NCBI RefSeq assembly: GCF_002878395.1 | Contig: NC_061121.1 | Span: forward strand, 48,084,713-48,148,712 | Origin: Capsicum annuum | Lineage: Eukaryota; Streptophyta; Magnoliopsida; Solanales; Solanaceae | Direction of reading: 5' to 3' | DNA: 64,000 nucleotides | Notes under the pieces: generated by a model | Database searches by the model: none | The model's input: the letters and a program-made list of their open reading frames with translations, nothing else | Told to the model about the DNA's origin: nothing | Shown: in pieces, positions 20,910 through 31,737 of the stretch | Numbering within the stretch: the stretch's first letter is position 1 | How the letters are laid out: every line of letters begins with the position of its first letter | Translations under genes and position numbers: made by a program

Positions 20910-23079
20910 TGACAAACACAGTCTATAAAGATATATTCAATATGGACAAGTTGTTCTTCATCCGGTGCTATGGAATTCGGGTTTGGTCGTCGTGGATCTT
21001 TAATGTCTCTTGCATACGGTTTCTAAGCTTTACTTCTCTGTTTTTCCATAAAAGAGCAGCATATCTTTTACAAAGTAATCTTGCATCAAGTCCATCATTT
21101 GGTATCTGTAATCTATCGCTCAAATACTCAGCATAAGCGATAACAAAAAGACCGTAATCCCTACGTTTATAAAAATCAGATGATTCATATCTTGCAATTA
21201 ATGTAATGGTTGTAAATTTATGAAATAAAACTAAATCATGATACTCAAAGGCTACCAATGGGTTGTTGAGAAATTCCTTCAACATATTCTACGTCAAATG
21301 GATTACCCATCTTATTCGATATGCTTCAATCGTCGACCAATCAGTATGAACTTTTTGATACAAAAAGCCACTTGTATCAAGGTAAGTAGGCAATGTTTTG
21401 GCCAGCTTTTGTATCTCAGATGATGGCCTGGAATGACTCCTTCCTGACATTGAGTCAAAAACTCGGATGCGCTTCTCTTTTAGGACGATGATAGCCAACA
21501 CCCAATGGAATTTATCACCATAATTAATTGAAATGTACACTTCGTCGACCAAATTCCAAGGTAAGTCAGCTGGAATACTAAATCCTTTGATGATGTTGAG
21601 TAAGAATTCCTTATTTTGGGAAACTTTCGGTTGTTGTTGACAATACCTATCGGGGGCATTATTGATGTAAACTTTGTATAAATAATTATCTGTCGTGTAT
21701 CTGTATTGTTCTTGTTTTTGTTACTTGGCCATCTTTTGGAGGTAGTAAAAAATGACATTGATGTGCTGTACATATTATCAAATATTTCAGATTACGTGAT
21801 GATAAAATTAATGGACAGATGCAATTAAATAAAGTATTAATTAACATTATGATATTTAAATCTCATCATTCCAACAAGTTTGGGGTGTGACATCAAATAG
21901 AACCAATTCTTAATTTAGGAATGTGCAATAACAAAGTCGAACATATCAAAAACAATACCTAATTCATTCACTTTGTAGTGTTTGTCATTTTATTTTCTAC
22001 ATGATTTATATATGTTAATGTGATGTTTTTACAACAGAAATTGTATAAATCAATATATCTAAAGATGATTGATGTACGCATGATGCTTTAACAACTCATT
22101 GATAATTCATTCTGAATAGTCATTGATCAACTTTGGTAATTTTTTGAAGCCGCATCCGAGATGTTGAACCCTTCAAATAGGTAATACTTTCGTTCTTCCG
22201 AAATGATAGGCTTGACTTTTTCTTTTTATTTGAAAGTACTTGATGGAGTATCAACTTTGATATTATGCATTTCAATAGTAGCTTCTACTATGATATCTAC
22301 CTGGAAATCTAGAATTGTGAATACTAATCACAGAGATACAACAGATTATCTATCTATTGTAATAAATAGATCATCTATTGGGAAAAGTTCAAACAGGAGG
22401 AAGATTGTATGATAATTTCCAACAGATGACCCATGTTTTGCAATATATGACTCATTTGTTGGTACAAATTAAAATACTATGGAGACCTATTTGATTTGCT
22501 GAAACAGACAGACATATGTTGCAACAGATAACTCATCTGATGTAACAGGTAAGACAATTGTTGCAATAGATAACGCATCTGATGCATTACAAAATATGTA
22601 TATATCTATTTAATAATTTTTAGCTGATGTATCATCTGTTTAAATAAATATGTGTCTGTTTGTTTGTTAGAATATATAATATACATTTACCTTCTTGAGC
22701 TCATGTTGCTCTTCTGTGGCCCTTGTACATTGATCAAAGGTCCCCAACAGTACCACCACTGCCACTACCACTACTGCTACCATCATCAACAACAATAAGC
22801 CCACCCTCCAAAATTATTTTATCATGTGATGGTTGTTGCTCCAAAAAATTCTTTTTTTATTATATCAATGACTTTAGGGTCCAATAAAGTTTGCACAAAC
22901 CAAAAAGTAAGAAAAAATTGCATCTTCAACTCTCGATTGGTCGGAACAAGCAACGGATACACAATTAAACATAAATCAGTACATATATTAGAATGATGAT
23001 AAAATCCTTTAAAAATAATTAACCAAAATAAAAACTTAATTAAAAATAGACTTACTACTTCCTTTGGGGGGTTGAATAG
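20910..23079 (-). pseudogene. second DUF1985/Ulp1-type gene, convergent; catalytic Cys replaced by Tyr
   Basis: Read leftwards from 23,079, exon a (to about 23,056) ends 'LFNPPKEV' with a GTAAGT donor. Exon b (about 22,965-22,691) has 'LVPTNREL', 'DPKVIDIIKKEFFGATTIT' and a Gly/Ser tract. Exon c (22,300 to about 22,070, CAG acceptor at 22,301) has 'VDIIVEATIEMHNIKVDTPS' and 'LFEGFNISD'. Exon d (about 21,690-20,985) is the C48 domain: 'LVDEVYISINYGDKFHWVLA' with the His, 'RIRVFDSMSGRS' with the Asp, and 'FYKRRDYGLFVIAYAEYLSD', where the nucleophile Cys expected in D-C-G is Tyr (TAC). There is also a frameshift at 'STIEAY'. Its 5' portion is cut by an LTR at 23,080. It is a different subtype from the plus-strand copy. 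Confidence 0.85.
22330..22660. repeat. minisatellite inside an intron of the minus-strand Ulp1 gene
   Basis: CATATGTTGCAACAGATAAC and similar copies lie between exon b (donor GTAAATG at about 22,690) and exon c (acceptor at about 22,301). Confidence 0.85.
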
Positions 23080-26000
23080 TGAAACATCCTGGGTTTTGAC
23101 CCTAAAAAAATTTCCTGGAATTCCATTCTCTAGACCCAATATGACTCATGGGTATGTGCCGTATGCTGGGGTACGAGTTGTATGGTCCTTTCGTATACTG
23201 ACCAGTGTTAGTTTGTGGGATGGTTTTGGTTACTGGAATGGTTATGACTTAAGGGTATGACTCATAGGGTTTGGTATGAGCCATACCAAGGACTTATATA
23301 GTGGAAAGTATTTGATCCTCCAGGTATTTCATTCTGCCAGGGATACGGGTTATGGGTACAGATCATATATTGTGGTTATGACTTGGTTGGATAATTCATA
23401 TAGTGGACAGAGATTGATCTAAGGGTTGAGGCTTGGATATATGTGGTGGCTACCAATCTTATAGAAGGGTACAACTTGTATAGGTCAGTCATATCCCTGC
23501 GATAAGGTTTTAAGGAATTTAAGTGGGGGTATTCTGGATATTTCCTTACTTACCCTAACTAGGACCTACGACTTCTAATACACTTTTGGGGCTATTTACT
23601 ATAATGCCCCGAATCTGGTACCCGAAATGCTACACGGTGCCTCTGACCTCGAAGGACCATAAGCTAACCAATGACTGATATCTGTATCTAAATGCTGCAT
23701 AATATTCTGTATAAATGCAGAAACATGTAGTAAAAGTCCATAAGGTTCAAACTGGATAAACATCTGATAAAATAATGTCTGAAAGTGGTTTAACAATACC
23801 AAAACAAATCTAAAATAACTGTCTGACATGCTATAGTCTGAAAGCCTCTAAATTGTCTGAATAAGGAGTTGATGGGACATGTCCCCAACTAACTCTGACT
23901 ACTAAAATAATCTGAAAACTAAAATAATAATGTAATCATCATGTCCTCGAAGGATGAGGACTCACTATTAACTTTGATCGCTGAACTGGGATGCTACTGC
24001 TTCTCTGGAGCTCGTGATTCTAAACCTATGGTATAAGACACCATATCACAAATGCGTAAGTACTTTGAATGTACTGGTATGCAAGTGAGGTAAGCTGAAT
24101 AAAAATGATTTATATGCATGAACAATACTAACTGATTGACTAACATGAACGTGAGAATACATGCATGACTACGTAACTGTAACTGCATTTTGATAGGACT
24201 GAATACTAAGTTTTGGCTACTGAGTTTATTGATATAGATATCTAAGTCACTGATAAGTAAAAAAGACTGATAATTTATCACTGAATAATAAGGATCTGAT
24301 ACTATGTTACTGATATATGAATAACTGTGTCTGACAGTTCTGATTATGAAAAACTGGTTTGGATGACTGTATCTAATAGTTCTGAAGCTGAATACTGATA
24401 ACATAAGTTCTGAGAACTAATATAAATGATAACATAAGTGACTATATCTGATAGTCCTGAATTTGATGGAGCTAGCTGAGTTCTGTACTATATCTGAATT
24501 TGACTGTATCTGATAGTCCTGAAATTTGAAGAACTATCTGAGTTCTTTTACTGAGATAGATTGACTATATCTGACAATCCTGATTCTATAACCTGAAACT
24601 ATGGGAAGTAGTATCTAACTGATATGCCCCAAATGTGCTATGATAGCTCAGTTGGGGTACAATCTGTGCCCTAATTGGAAGCGTGTCAATACCACGCCAC
24701 TGGTAAGGACAACATGTGAGAAACCCTTATATAACAGGTAACTCTAGTAAGAACGGTGGGAATCCTTACATAACAGGTTAAGCCACCTCATCTACCCTCA
24801 TATAGAAGGCTACGATGTCTTAACCTATGCTGGCTACATAGTTCTGGAATGCAAGGATTGCTTCTAGGAATCACACCCTCATATAACAGGTGAGTCCCCA
24901 TCCTTGGGATCTCTCGGTGCTAATTTCTACTCCCATCTGAATAGATACTAAACATGATTTACTGAACTGAACTGAGCATGGACTAATTTACTGAATTTCT
25001 ATGGCTGATGGAATACTACTAATATCTAACAACTGACTGAGAATACTGAAGTTACTGAGTACTGAGATCACTGAGATTACTGAACTACTGAGATTACTGA
25101 TATTTCTAAGATTTCCTGAGTCACATAACTGGATGAGTTCTATGGATCATAGCTTGACTGAGGAGATCATGAAAACATGACATGGCTCTAGGCACACAGC
25201 TAAAAGTTCAGGTACAAGTACCCCTAGGACTCGATGAGAAGAAACTGACATAGCATGGCTTACTTGAACACATGACCAACAACATAATTCATAATTCATA
25301 TATTGAAGCACTTCATCAAACATGTGATATGCATAAGCTTGTTCATACATAGGGATTTCATGATATCATACTAGTTGGGCATTGTTCCTTCATCTAGGTA
25401 TTTAATCAAACACATGGTAGGTATAGCGTATGTAGACAACATTATACAACAATTAATCATCATGATTTATCTCAAATTTCATCATCTAGGATTTATTCAT
25501 AGGTTCACATGAATATAAATCTATAAAAATCAATTCCAGATAAATTGATCACCCAACATGGATTTGAATTCAATTGATCATTCTCAACATAAACAAAACA
25601 AACCCAATATGAAATTCATAAAGAAATCCATAAATGTAAACTTAGAAAAGAGATTCTTGGGCTTCATGGATGAAAGGAGTCCATTAATGAACACTAAGCA
25701 TACCTTAGTTCATGATTCTATGAAGATTGATGGAGAGATTCTTGAAATTTTACGGTGAATTCCCTTGGAATTGAACCTTCTATGAAAACCCTAGGGTTTG
25801 TTCTTGAGAGTTTTTGAGTCTAATCGAGTATAAGTTGCTGAATTATAGCCAAATCTCATGTTATAAGGCTTATATAGGGTGGAAAATTGACCCTTTTAAC
25901 CCTGGAACATGTATTTAATTTTTGAGAAAATTTCTCAATTTTTATCCTTAGCGCGACGCGCCACTATCACACCAAGTCACTGGAACTGGACAATAGGGAA

Positions 26001-26835
26001 TCTGCATGGTGGCGCGACGCGGAGCTATCGCGTTGGCACCTTGTTTGTGAATTGGAAGTTTGGCGCAATGCTTCAATATCGCGGAGCAATATTGGAAATT
26101 GACAATTACAATTTGAGCTATCTCCGCGATGAGCTGAAGGCTCAGGTGATACACTATCTTACTAAAAAGGCTCTAACTCTTCGGCCGAGTGTCGGATTTG
26201 GGCGAATTTAGTATCGATGGAAAGCTTATTGAATTTCCCACATGAAATAAAGTGAAAATATTGAAAATACCGCATATATAAAAGTGGATTAATCTTTCAA
26301 ATAAAGCTTCTAATATTCTTAGGAAAAATTTTAAACTAGGAAAAGTACGAGTATTACATTTACCCTATTATTCTATTCACTAATGCTTAGAAACTATTCA
26401 AAAACATTCCATAATTCTCTTAAGAGATTTTGGGGCAATATGGCTAGGGTTTCATCTTGCGGATTGCTTTGGGGCTTGTCTTGGTGATTTCCCTCCATCA
26501 AATCTTTTGTATAAGGCATGATTCTCTTTTCTCATCGTAATTTTGACTAAAGGAATGGTTTATATGATTGATTTAATGGATTTACTATTTCATAATCATA
26601 GTTTTCAAATATTATTTGGGGGTTTTGATATTGAATGCTTGTTTATGGTTTCCTATGATTTTACTTACGCTTTTATATATATCAATGGTGGATTTGGACT
26701 ATTGGATTGCATGGTAATGGTTTAATGATCTTCGGAATTGGTTTTGGTTATATTGTGCCCCTAAGATGTTTGATAAAATGCTTATAAAGATATGTTTATT
26801 GCATTGACTTTTTTTAATGGAACTCTTGCATGTTG
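23080..26835 (+). mobile_element. Ty3/gypsy LTR (family A), truncated and split
   Basis: It starts TGAAACATCCTGGGTTTTGA and matches the LTR starts at 39,388 and 56,240. It is split at 23,600-26,358 by a solo LTR and resumes TTTACCCTATTATTCTA, matching 56,868 onward. Similarity ends near 26,835 ('CTTTTTTTAATGGAACTCTT', 'GCATG'). It carries repeated GGTACGAGT/GGTATGACT words at 23,140-23,500. It was inserted into an exon of the minus-strand Ulp1 pseudogene. Confidence 0.85.
23600..26358 (-). mobile_element. solo LTR, 2,759 bp, with 5-bp target duplication
   Basis: The flanking TTTAC copies (23595-23599 and 26359-26363) are identical, and removing the insert restores the LTR of family A. Minus-strand reading starts TGTAATACTCG and ends GGGGCATTATA, so the final CA has decayed to TA. 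It has a TATA box CCCTATATAAGCC at about 25,868-25,883 and a GCGCGACGCG-rich module at 25,950-26,180. An ACTGA-rich stretch follows in the R/U5 half (24,140-25,130). It is related in layout to the LTRs at 34,901 and 39,608. Confidence 0.9.
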
Positions 26836-27100
26836 AGGAAGCTACTAGGTAGTCGAAGGACGATGTGCATGCAAGATACCCAAATTTTTTTAATCCGGTG
26901 AATGACGAAATGGAAGGTACAATTCTTGCCTTATTCTTTTTATCTTCTACTCACTGAGATAGATTGTGCTTACCTTTCTTTGTATGATGAGTATCTTTAA
27001 TGATGAGTTCAGGGCTAGAGCCAGAAAGTTTAAGGCTAGAGGTAGATTTGGGTAATTATGAGTCATCATTCGAGGACAAATGATCCCAAAGGGGGGATAA
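26836..27100 (+). mobile_element. 3' end of an LTR-element internal region with polypurine tract
   Basis: This is non-coding sequence ending in CCAAAGGGGGGATAA directly before an LTR start, the usual polypurine tract position. The words 'ATTCGAGGACAAATGATCCC' just before it are typical of gypsy 3' internal ends. Confidence 0.75.
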
Positions 27101-29255
27101 TGTAACACTCCGCAAAAATATTCTCTGTGGTATCTCACCTAGTAACATGTTTGAGAGGCTAGCAACTTGAAAATTTTCTAAGTGTAAAAAAGGACTTAGT
27201 CATATTTTAAGTTCCTAAGCTTATGTGATCTCTAAATCAATTTTTCCAATCTTGACATATGGATTTTTAAGTTGTTTTATGTTCTGTGGAGTAAAGGGGA
27301 TATGTCGAGGAAGTTTTGGATTTCTCGGACAGTGTTAAAGGTGAGATTGGATGTTGGAAACAGTGAATCGATGCGTCACATCGATGAACGCATTGATGAA
27401 ATAGTAGACTGATGCGATATCTACTCATCGTGTTGGTTGGTGCATCGGTGCCCAGCTCATAATTTCTTTTTGAATTTCAGGTCAAGAGAGGTATATTAGT
27501 CAATTCTCCTCATCTAAACTCTGTCTTAACAAGAAATTAAATTATTTTTGGGTCAAAATACATCAGAAACCTCTTACAATCTCGCAAATCAAAAGCCCTA
27601 ATCTTTTCTCCTAAGATCAAGAGTTCATCTTTGAAGTCCGGAATTTCAGGAAATTAAGCGACATTCAAATTCCACGCTTACTCCTAAGTGATCTAAGGTA
27701 CGTGGGGTTTTCCTAAAACTACATGGGCATAAGAAAATTGTTTTAATACTATTTAAACATTGTGAGATCATGGATTTGTGAATGACTTTGGAATTATATA
27801 TACAATCTTCCGTTATGAATTATTTAACGATATTATTGTTTTGGTCTTGAGGCCTTTCCCCCAAATTTATTTATACTCGTATATATGTATGTATGAAATT
27901 GGGATTGAATATTTAATTGTGAGCATGGACATATGGAATCCCTCTCTTGCTATGATTTCCTAGTCTTTTCATATGATATGGATAATTTTGAATGCATCTT
28001 GAGAAGCATGAAACAAATGCCTTTATTATTGTTTATGATTTGATTATGATTTTGAATTAAAGAGAGGGGAGGATTTACAAGTTGATAAATATTGAAAATA
28101 AATAATGAAATATTGGTTTGTCAAAAATACATGACCACTATATATTTTTTTGAAATATTGGAAAAAGAGATTCTTTGCATAATTTGAAAAATATTTTGCG
28201 GTATAAATCTTCTTGAATTGTTTGAAGTATGGTGGTTCAAACTTTATATTTTGAAAGAATATATTATATTATGATATTTTATTTCTTAGAGATTTGATTT
28301 ACACGTCAATGGTATGACTATACCATATAAATGAATACCATAACAGAGTAAGAGCTTCAGACTTGATTTTAGAGAATACATGTCTTAAAGAGCTAAAAAT
28401 GGTCTTAAAGAGGGTTAGGTGGTTGCCTAAAGAAGGCTTGAGTTCAAATAACTCCTATCCTAAAACCATGTTTTGTCGATACGGGTTTCATTACATCCAC
28501 AAGAAGGATTATACGCTGGGCTAGTGCCCTGTGGCGTATCAGAGATAGAGACTCCAACTCTTATGACAAACTTGAGTTGGGGGATTGGCTGCTGAATCAA
28601 GGGTAGATTCCATATATCCCGTAAAATTTCAGAGTTGTAGGGTATACCACATAGCTCAGAAGTAATACAAAACATAGAGTTGTATTTACAAGATTATTTT
28701 AAGAGCATTCGAGTTGGCCCATGTATTTTGAACTATTTAATGCATAATGTTTTATGACCTACTCTCACCTATGTTATGTATGTATAAATTCATTATTTTG
28801 GATTGCTATGCATACCAGTATAAGTGTATTTACCCCCCATATTTCAGGGCCTGAGGCTCAGTCTAGAGCTCCTGCTAAGCTATAGAGTTTTTCAGAAGAA
28901 GTGAAGTGTGCAGTTGGTGAGCCTTCTCTATTACATAGGGCCTATTTTTTTTAGAAACTTGTCATTTACTATTGTTTAGGTCCACTGGGGGGCTTGTCCT
29001 AGTTTTAGACAATTGATAATTTCATATGTAATAGAAATTTGGCAGACAGGAACAGATGTTGCCTAGTTGTTGATTTACTTATTTTGAAATGTTAAAACGA
29101 ACTCAGAGTATGACCATGATTCCGTTTGTTATATTACACATATTTTTTCTTTATTGTTATGAATGGTGTTCATGAGTACCAGACAGGAAGGGGCGCTCGA
29201 GCCTTCACGGTTTGGGATGCTCGTCACGGCAAGGGTCCCGACTCAGGTCGTGACA
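27101..29255 (+). mobile_element. 3' LTR of a long-LTR gypsy-like element
   Basis: The LTR is 2,155 bp, starting TGTAACACTCCGC and ending GACTCAGGTCGTGACA. A repeated CGATG word module lies at 27,355-27,450. Its right end is inserted into the protease region of a copia gag gene (AGGTA follows). The upstream half of the element is missing. Confidence 0.85.
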
Positions 29256-30846
29256 AGGTAGTTTTTCATGCACAAATTTTTCTCCATCTTTTATTGTAGT
29301 AATATAAAGATAGTCTATATTTCCTTCATTTATAGTCTCAATGTGATAGCCATTTTGGCGAATAACCTTGAAACTTAACAAGTTTCTTTGAGACTTAATA
29401 CAATATAATGCATTATCAATGGCCAATATTGTTCCCTCGGGTTGTAATATGGCCGCTCTTCCAGAGCCCTCAATTAACTTTGTACTACCAGATATTGTAT
29501 TAACATGAGCCATTTTCATAAGTAAATTAGAGAAATATTTCTTTTCTTTTAATATAGTGTGAGTTGTAGCACTTTCAAGAAGACACATATCTCCATTACT
29601 CATCTTGGATCCAATTGAAGATTGAAGAAATTTTATTATCGTCACAAATAAAAATACATGATAAGAAATGTGAAATCTCACAATCTTACAATAAAACTTA
29701 AATAATTATTTTTTTTCTTGAAATGTAAAAACAACATAATGGAAAAACATGCTAAAAACAACATAATAAAAGAACATTATTTATTTCCTCAATAACTTGA
29801 TTAAGATTTTTTTTTGTTCTCCAAAGAAGTCTTCAACTTCCAAATGAGTTCTATCATCAAGGCCATCAAAATCATCATCTTTCAAGACCAAGTTTGCCTC
29901 AACATTGTAATTATATTTTTGTGAATGTCCTGCCTCATCATCATTTTTGAAGGTCAAATGTGACTCCATTCGGGCATTAGAAGAGGTCCCACCTTCATTT
30001 ATCTTTCCTTTACAAGATTATTGATAAAGCCTAGCAAAATGCTTAGGCGCCCGACATTCATCCTTCCAATGGCCTTTCATGCCATAACGATTATAATTAC
30101 CTCTTGAAGGATTGTTTTGGGGACCCATTTGGTTCTCTCTTTTCTGGTTACCATCACCACGATGATTATTCTATCGTCCCCTGCCATTTTCATGTCCACA
30201 CATATCATTATGACCCTGATCTTGTTATTTTTCAGGCTGACCATGTGCTTGTACCCCATTTTCTTTTGATAGTGAAGCATCTCTAGTAGGACAGGCATTA
30301 TGATTTTTCAACAAAAGGGCATTGTGTTGCTCAACCACTAGAAGGAATAAGATCAAGTTAGAATACTTTTGAAAGCCCTTTTCACAGTATTGTTGCTGCA
30401 ATATCACATTTGAGGCATAAAAAGTAGTAAGTGTTTTTCCATCACGTCCTCATCATTTTTAGTTTCCCCACATAAATTCAATTGCGAAACAATCCTGAAT
30501 ACAATAGAATTATATTGAATAATGGTTTTTAAGTCTTGAAACCATAAGTGCATCCACTCATAACGAGCTCTAGGTAGTACCCTCTCCTTTAGGTGGTCAT
30601 ACCTTCCCTTCAAATACGTTCACAATTCAAGTGGATCTTTCAATGTAAGGTATTTAACCTTCAGTCCTTCATTAGATGATGATGAAGAAAAATCATAGCC
30701 TTGGCCTTCTCATGACTCGACACTGCATTATCCGGGGTAATAGTAGCACTAAGACCCTTAGCAGTTAGGTGAATCTCAATGTCGAGAACCCATGACAATT
30801 AATATTTTTTGGAGATGTCAAGTGCCACAAACTCAAGCTTCAACAT
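29256..30846 (-). pseudogene. Ty1/copia gag-protease, truncated and degenerate
   Basis: It starts at the ATG ending 30,846: 'MLKLEFVALDISKKY', stop, 'LSWVLDIEIHL'. A UBN2 gag body follows: 'RYEWMHLWFQDLKTIIQYNS', 'FRIVSQLNLCGE', 'LLQQQYCEKGFQKYSNL'. The CCHC knuckle at about 30,050-30,090 reads 'NYNRYGMKGHWKDEC', so the first two Cys are lost. The protease region has 'LLESATTHTIL', where the expected catalytic Asp is Glu, then 'ISGSTKLIEGSGRA' and 'SQRNLLSFKVIRQNGYHIET'. It is cut at 29,255 by a gypsy LTR, so integrase, RT and RNase H are absent. Confidence 0.9.
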
Positions 30847-31033
30847 GTTTGATATGATGAAAACTATCATAAAAATAATGAAGTTAGACAACAATACAAA
30901 AACATAAAAATATTTTCTTTCATGTGTAACTTTAACGTTAAAATCAAAACTTTGATAAAAGAAAAATAACAAACTACAATATTCAAGACAAGTAAGTTGA
31001 TTATACCCGACGGATTGAAAACTTAAAAAAGAG

Positions 31034-31052
31034 TAGAGTTGTACTGATAACG
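31034..31052 (-). other. primer-binding site of the short-LTR copia element
   Basis: Minus-strand CGTTATCAGTACAACTC follows the LTR end TATTTACAACA directly. It matches the internal (half-tRNA) initiator-Met type of site used by this copia group. Confidence 0.75.
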
Positions 31053-31326
31053 TGTTGTAAATAAATATTCTGAAATATACTAAAACGAAAGGGGAGGGGA
31101 GAGAAACCTACAGATATAAGAAAAAACTTTATTTTCTTCTTCTTTTGGTATATTTCTACAATATAGTAAACACTGTCTTTTATAGGCAATAGTATGTGTA
31201 ATATGTATACTACGTGAAAAAAATTCACAAACTTTACATGCTACAATAGTATGTGTAGTATGTGTAGCCACAATAGTATGTGTAGAATGTAAACATCCAC
31301 CAAAGAAATAAATTATTTACAATACA
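31053..31326 (-). mobile_element. 274-bp copia 5' LTR with TATA box
   Basis: Minus-strand reading starts TGTATTGTAAATAATT and ends TATTTACAACA, giving imperfect inverted ends. A clear TATA box, CCTATAAAAGAC, lies at about 31,176-31,186. Upstream is a short repeat of ACACATACTA. It leads into the gag start at 30,846 through a ~190-bp leader. Confidence 0.85.
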
Positions 31327-31737
31327 TCCTACTTTATTTTAGATAATGATTCTTCAATTGTATAGAAAAAAAAGCCAACTACTTCTATAAAAGAATTCAT
31401 GGTTCTATATTATTCATCATATTTTTTAAGAAATATTTTTGTAGAAGAAAACAAAATTTGATAGAGTTCTTAATAGGTGTTATTAATTCTTGATTTTTAT
31501 TCTTTATTCTCCAAATAGTTGTTTTTTTTTAATTTCAAAAGTAATTAAATAAATGCTATAATAATTGACAAGGAATATTCGTGCAATGTAAGTATGTTGA
31601 AATTAGTTATATTAAAAGTGGAAAGCCCCAAAGTGAAAAGTTAGATTACCATTTTACCCCTTAATTATATCAAAATGGTATAAAATAGCTTCCTTTTATA
31701 TAAAAATAAAATTACTACTACAAAGTTTCAGCTAAAT
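31327..31737. other. AT-rich spacer, nothing recognised
   Basis: Flank of the copia LTR, with no ORF, repeat or element end identified. Confidence 0.5.

Noticed and set aside
25909..26211. 100-codon frame around the GCGCGACGCG words
   Set aside because: It lies wholly within the solo LTR's repetitive module and shows no domain.
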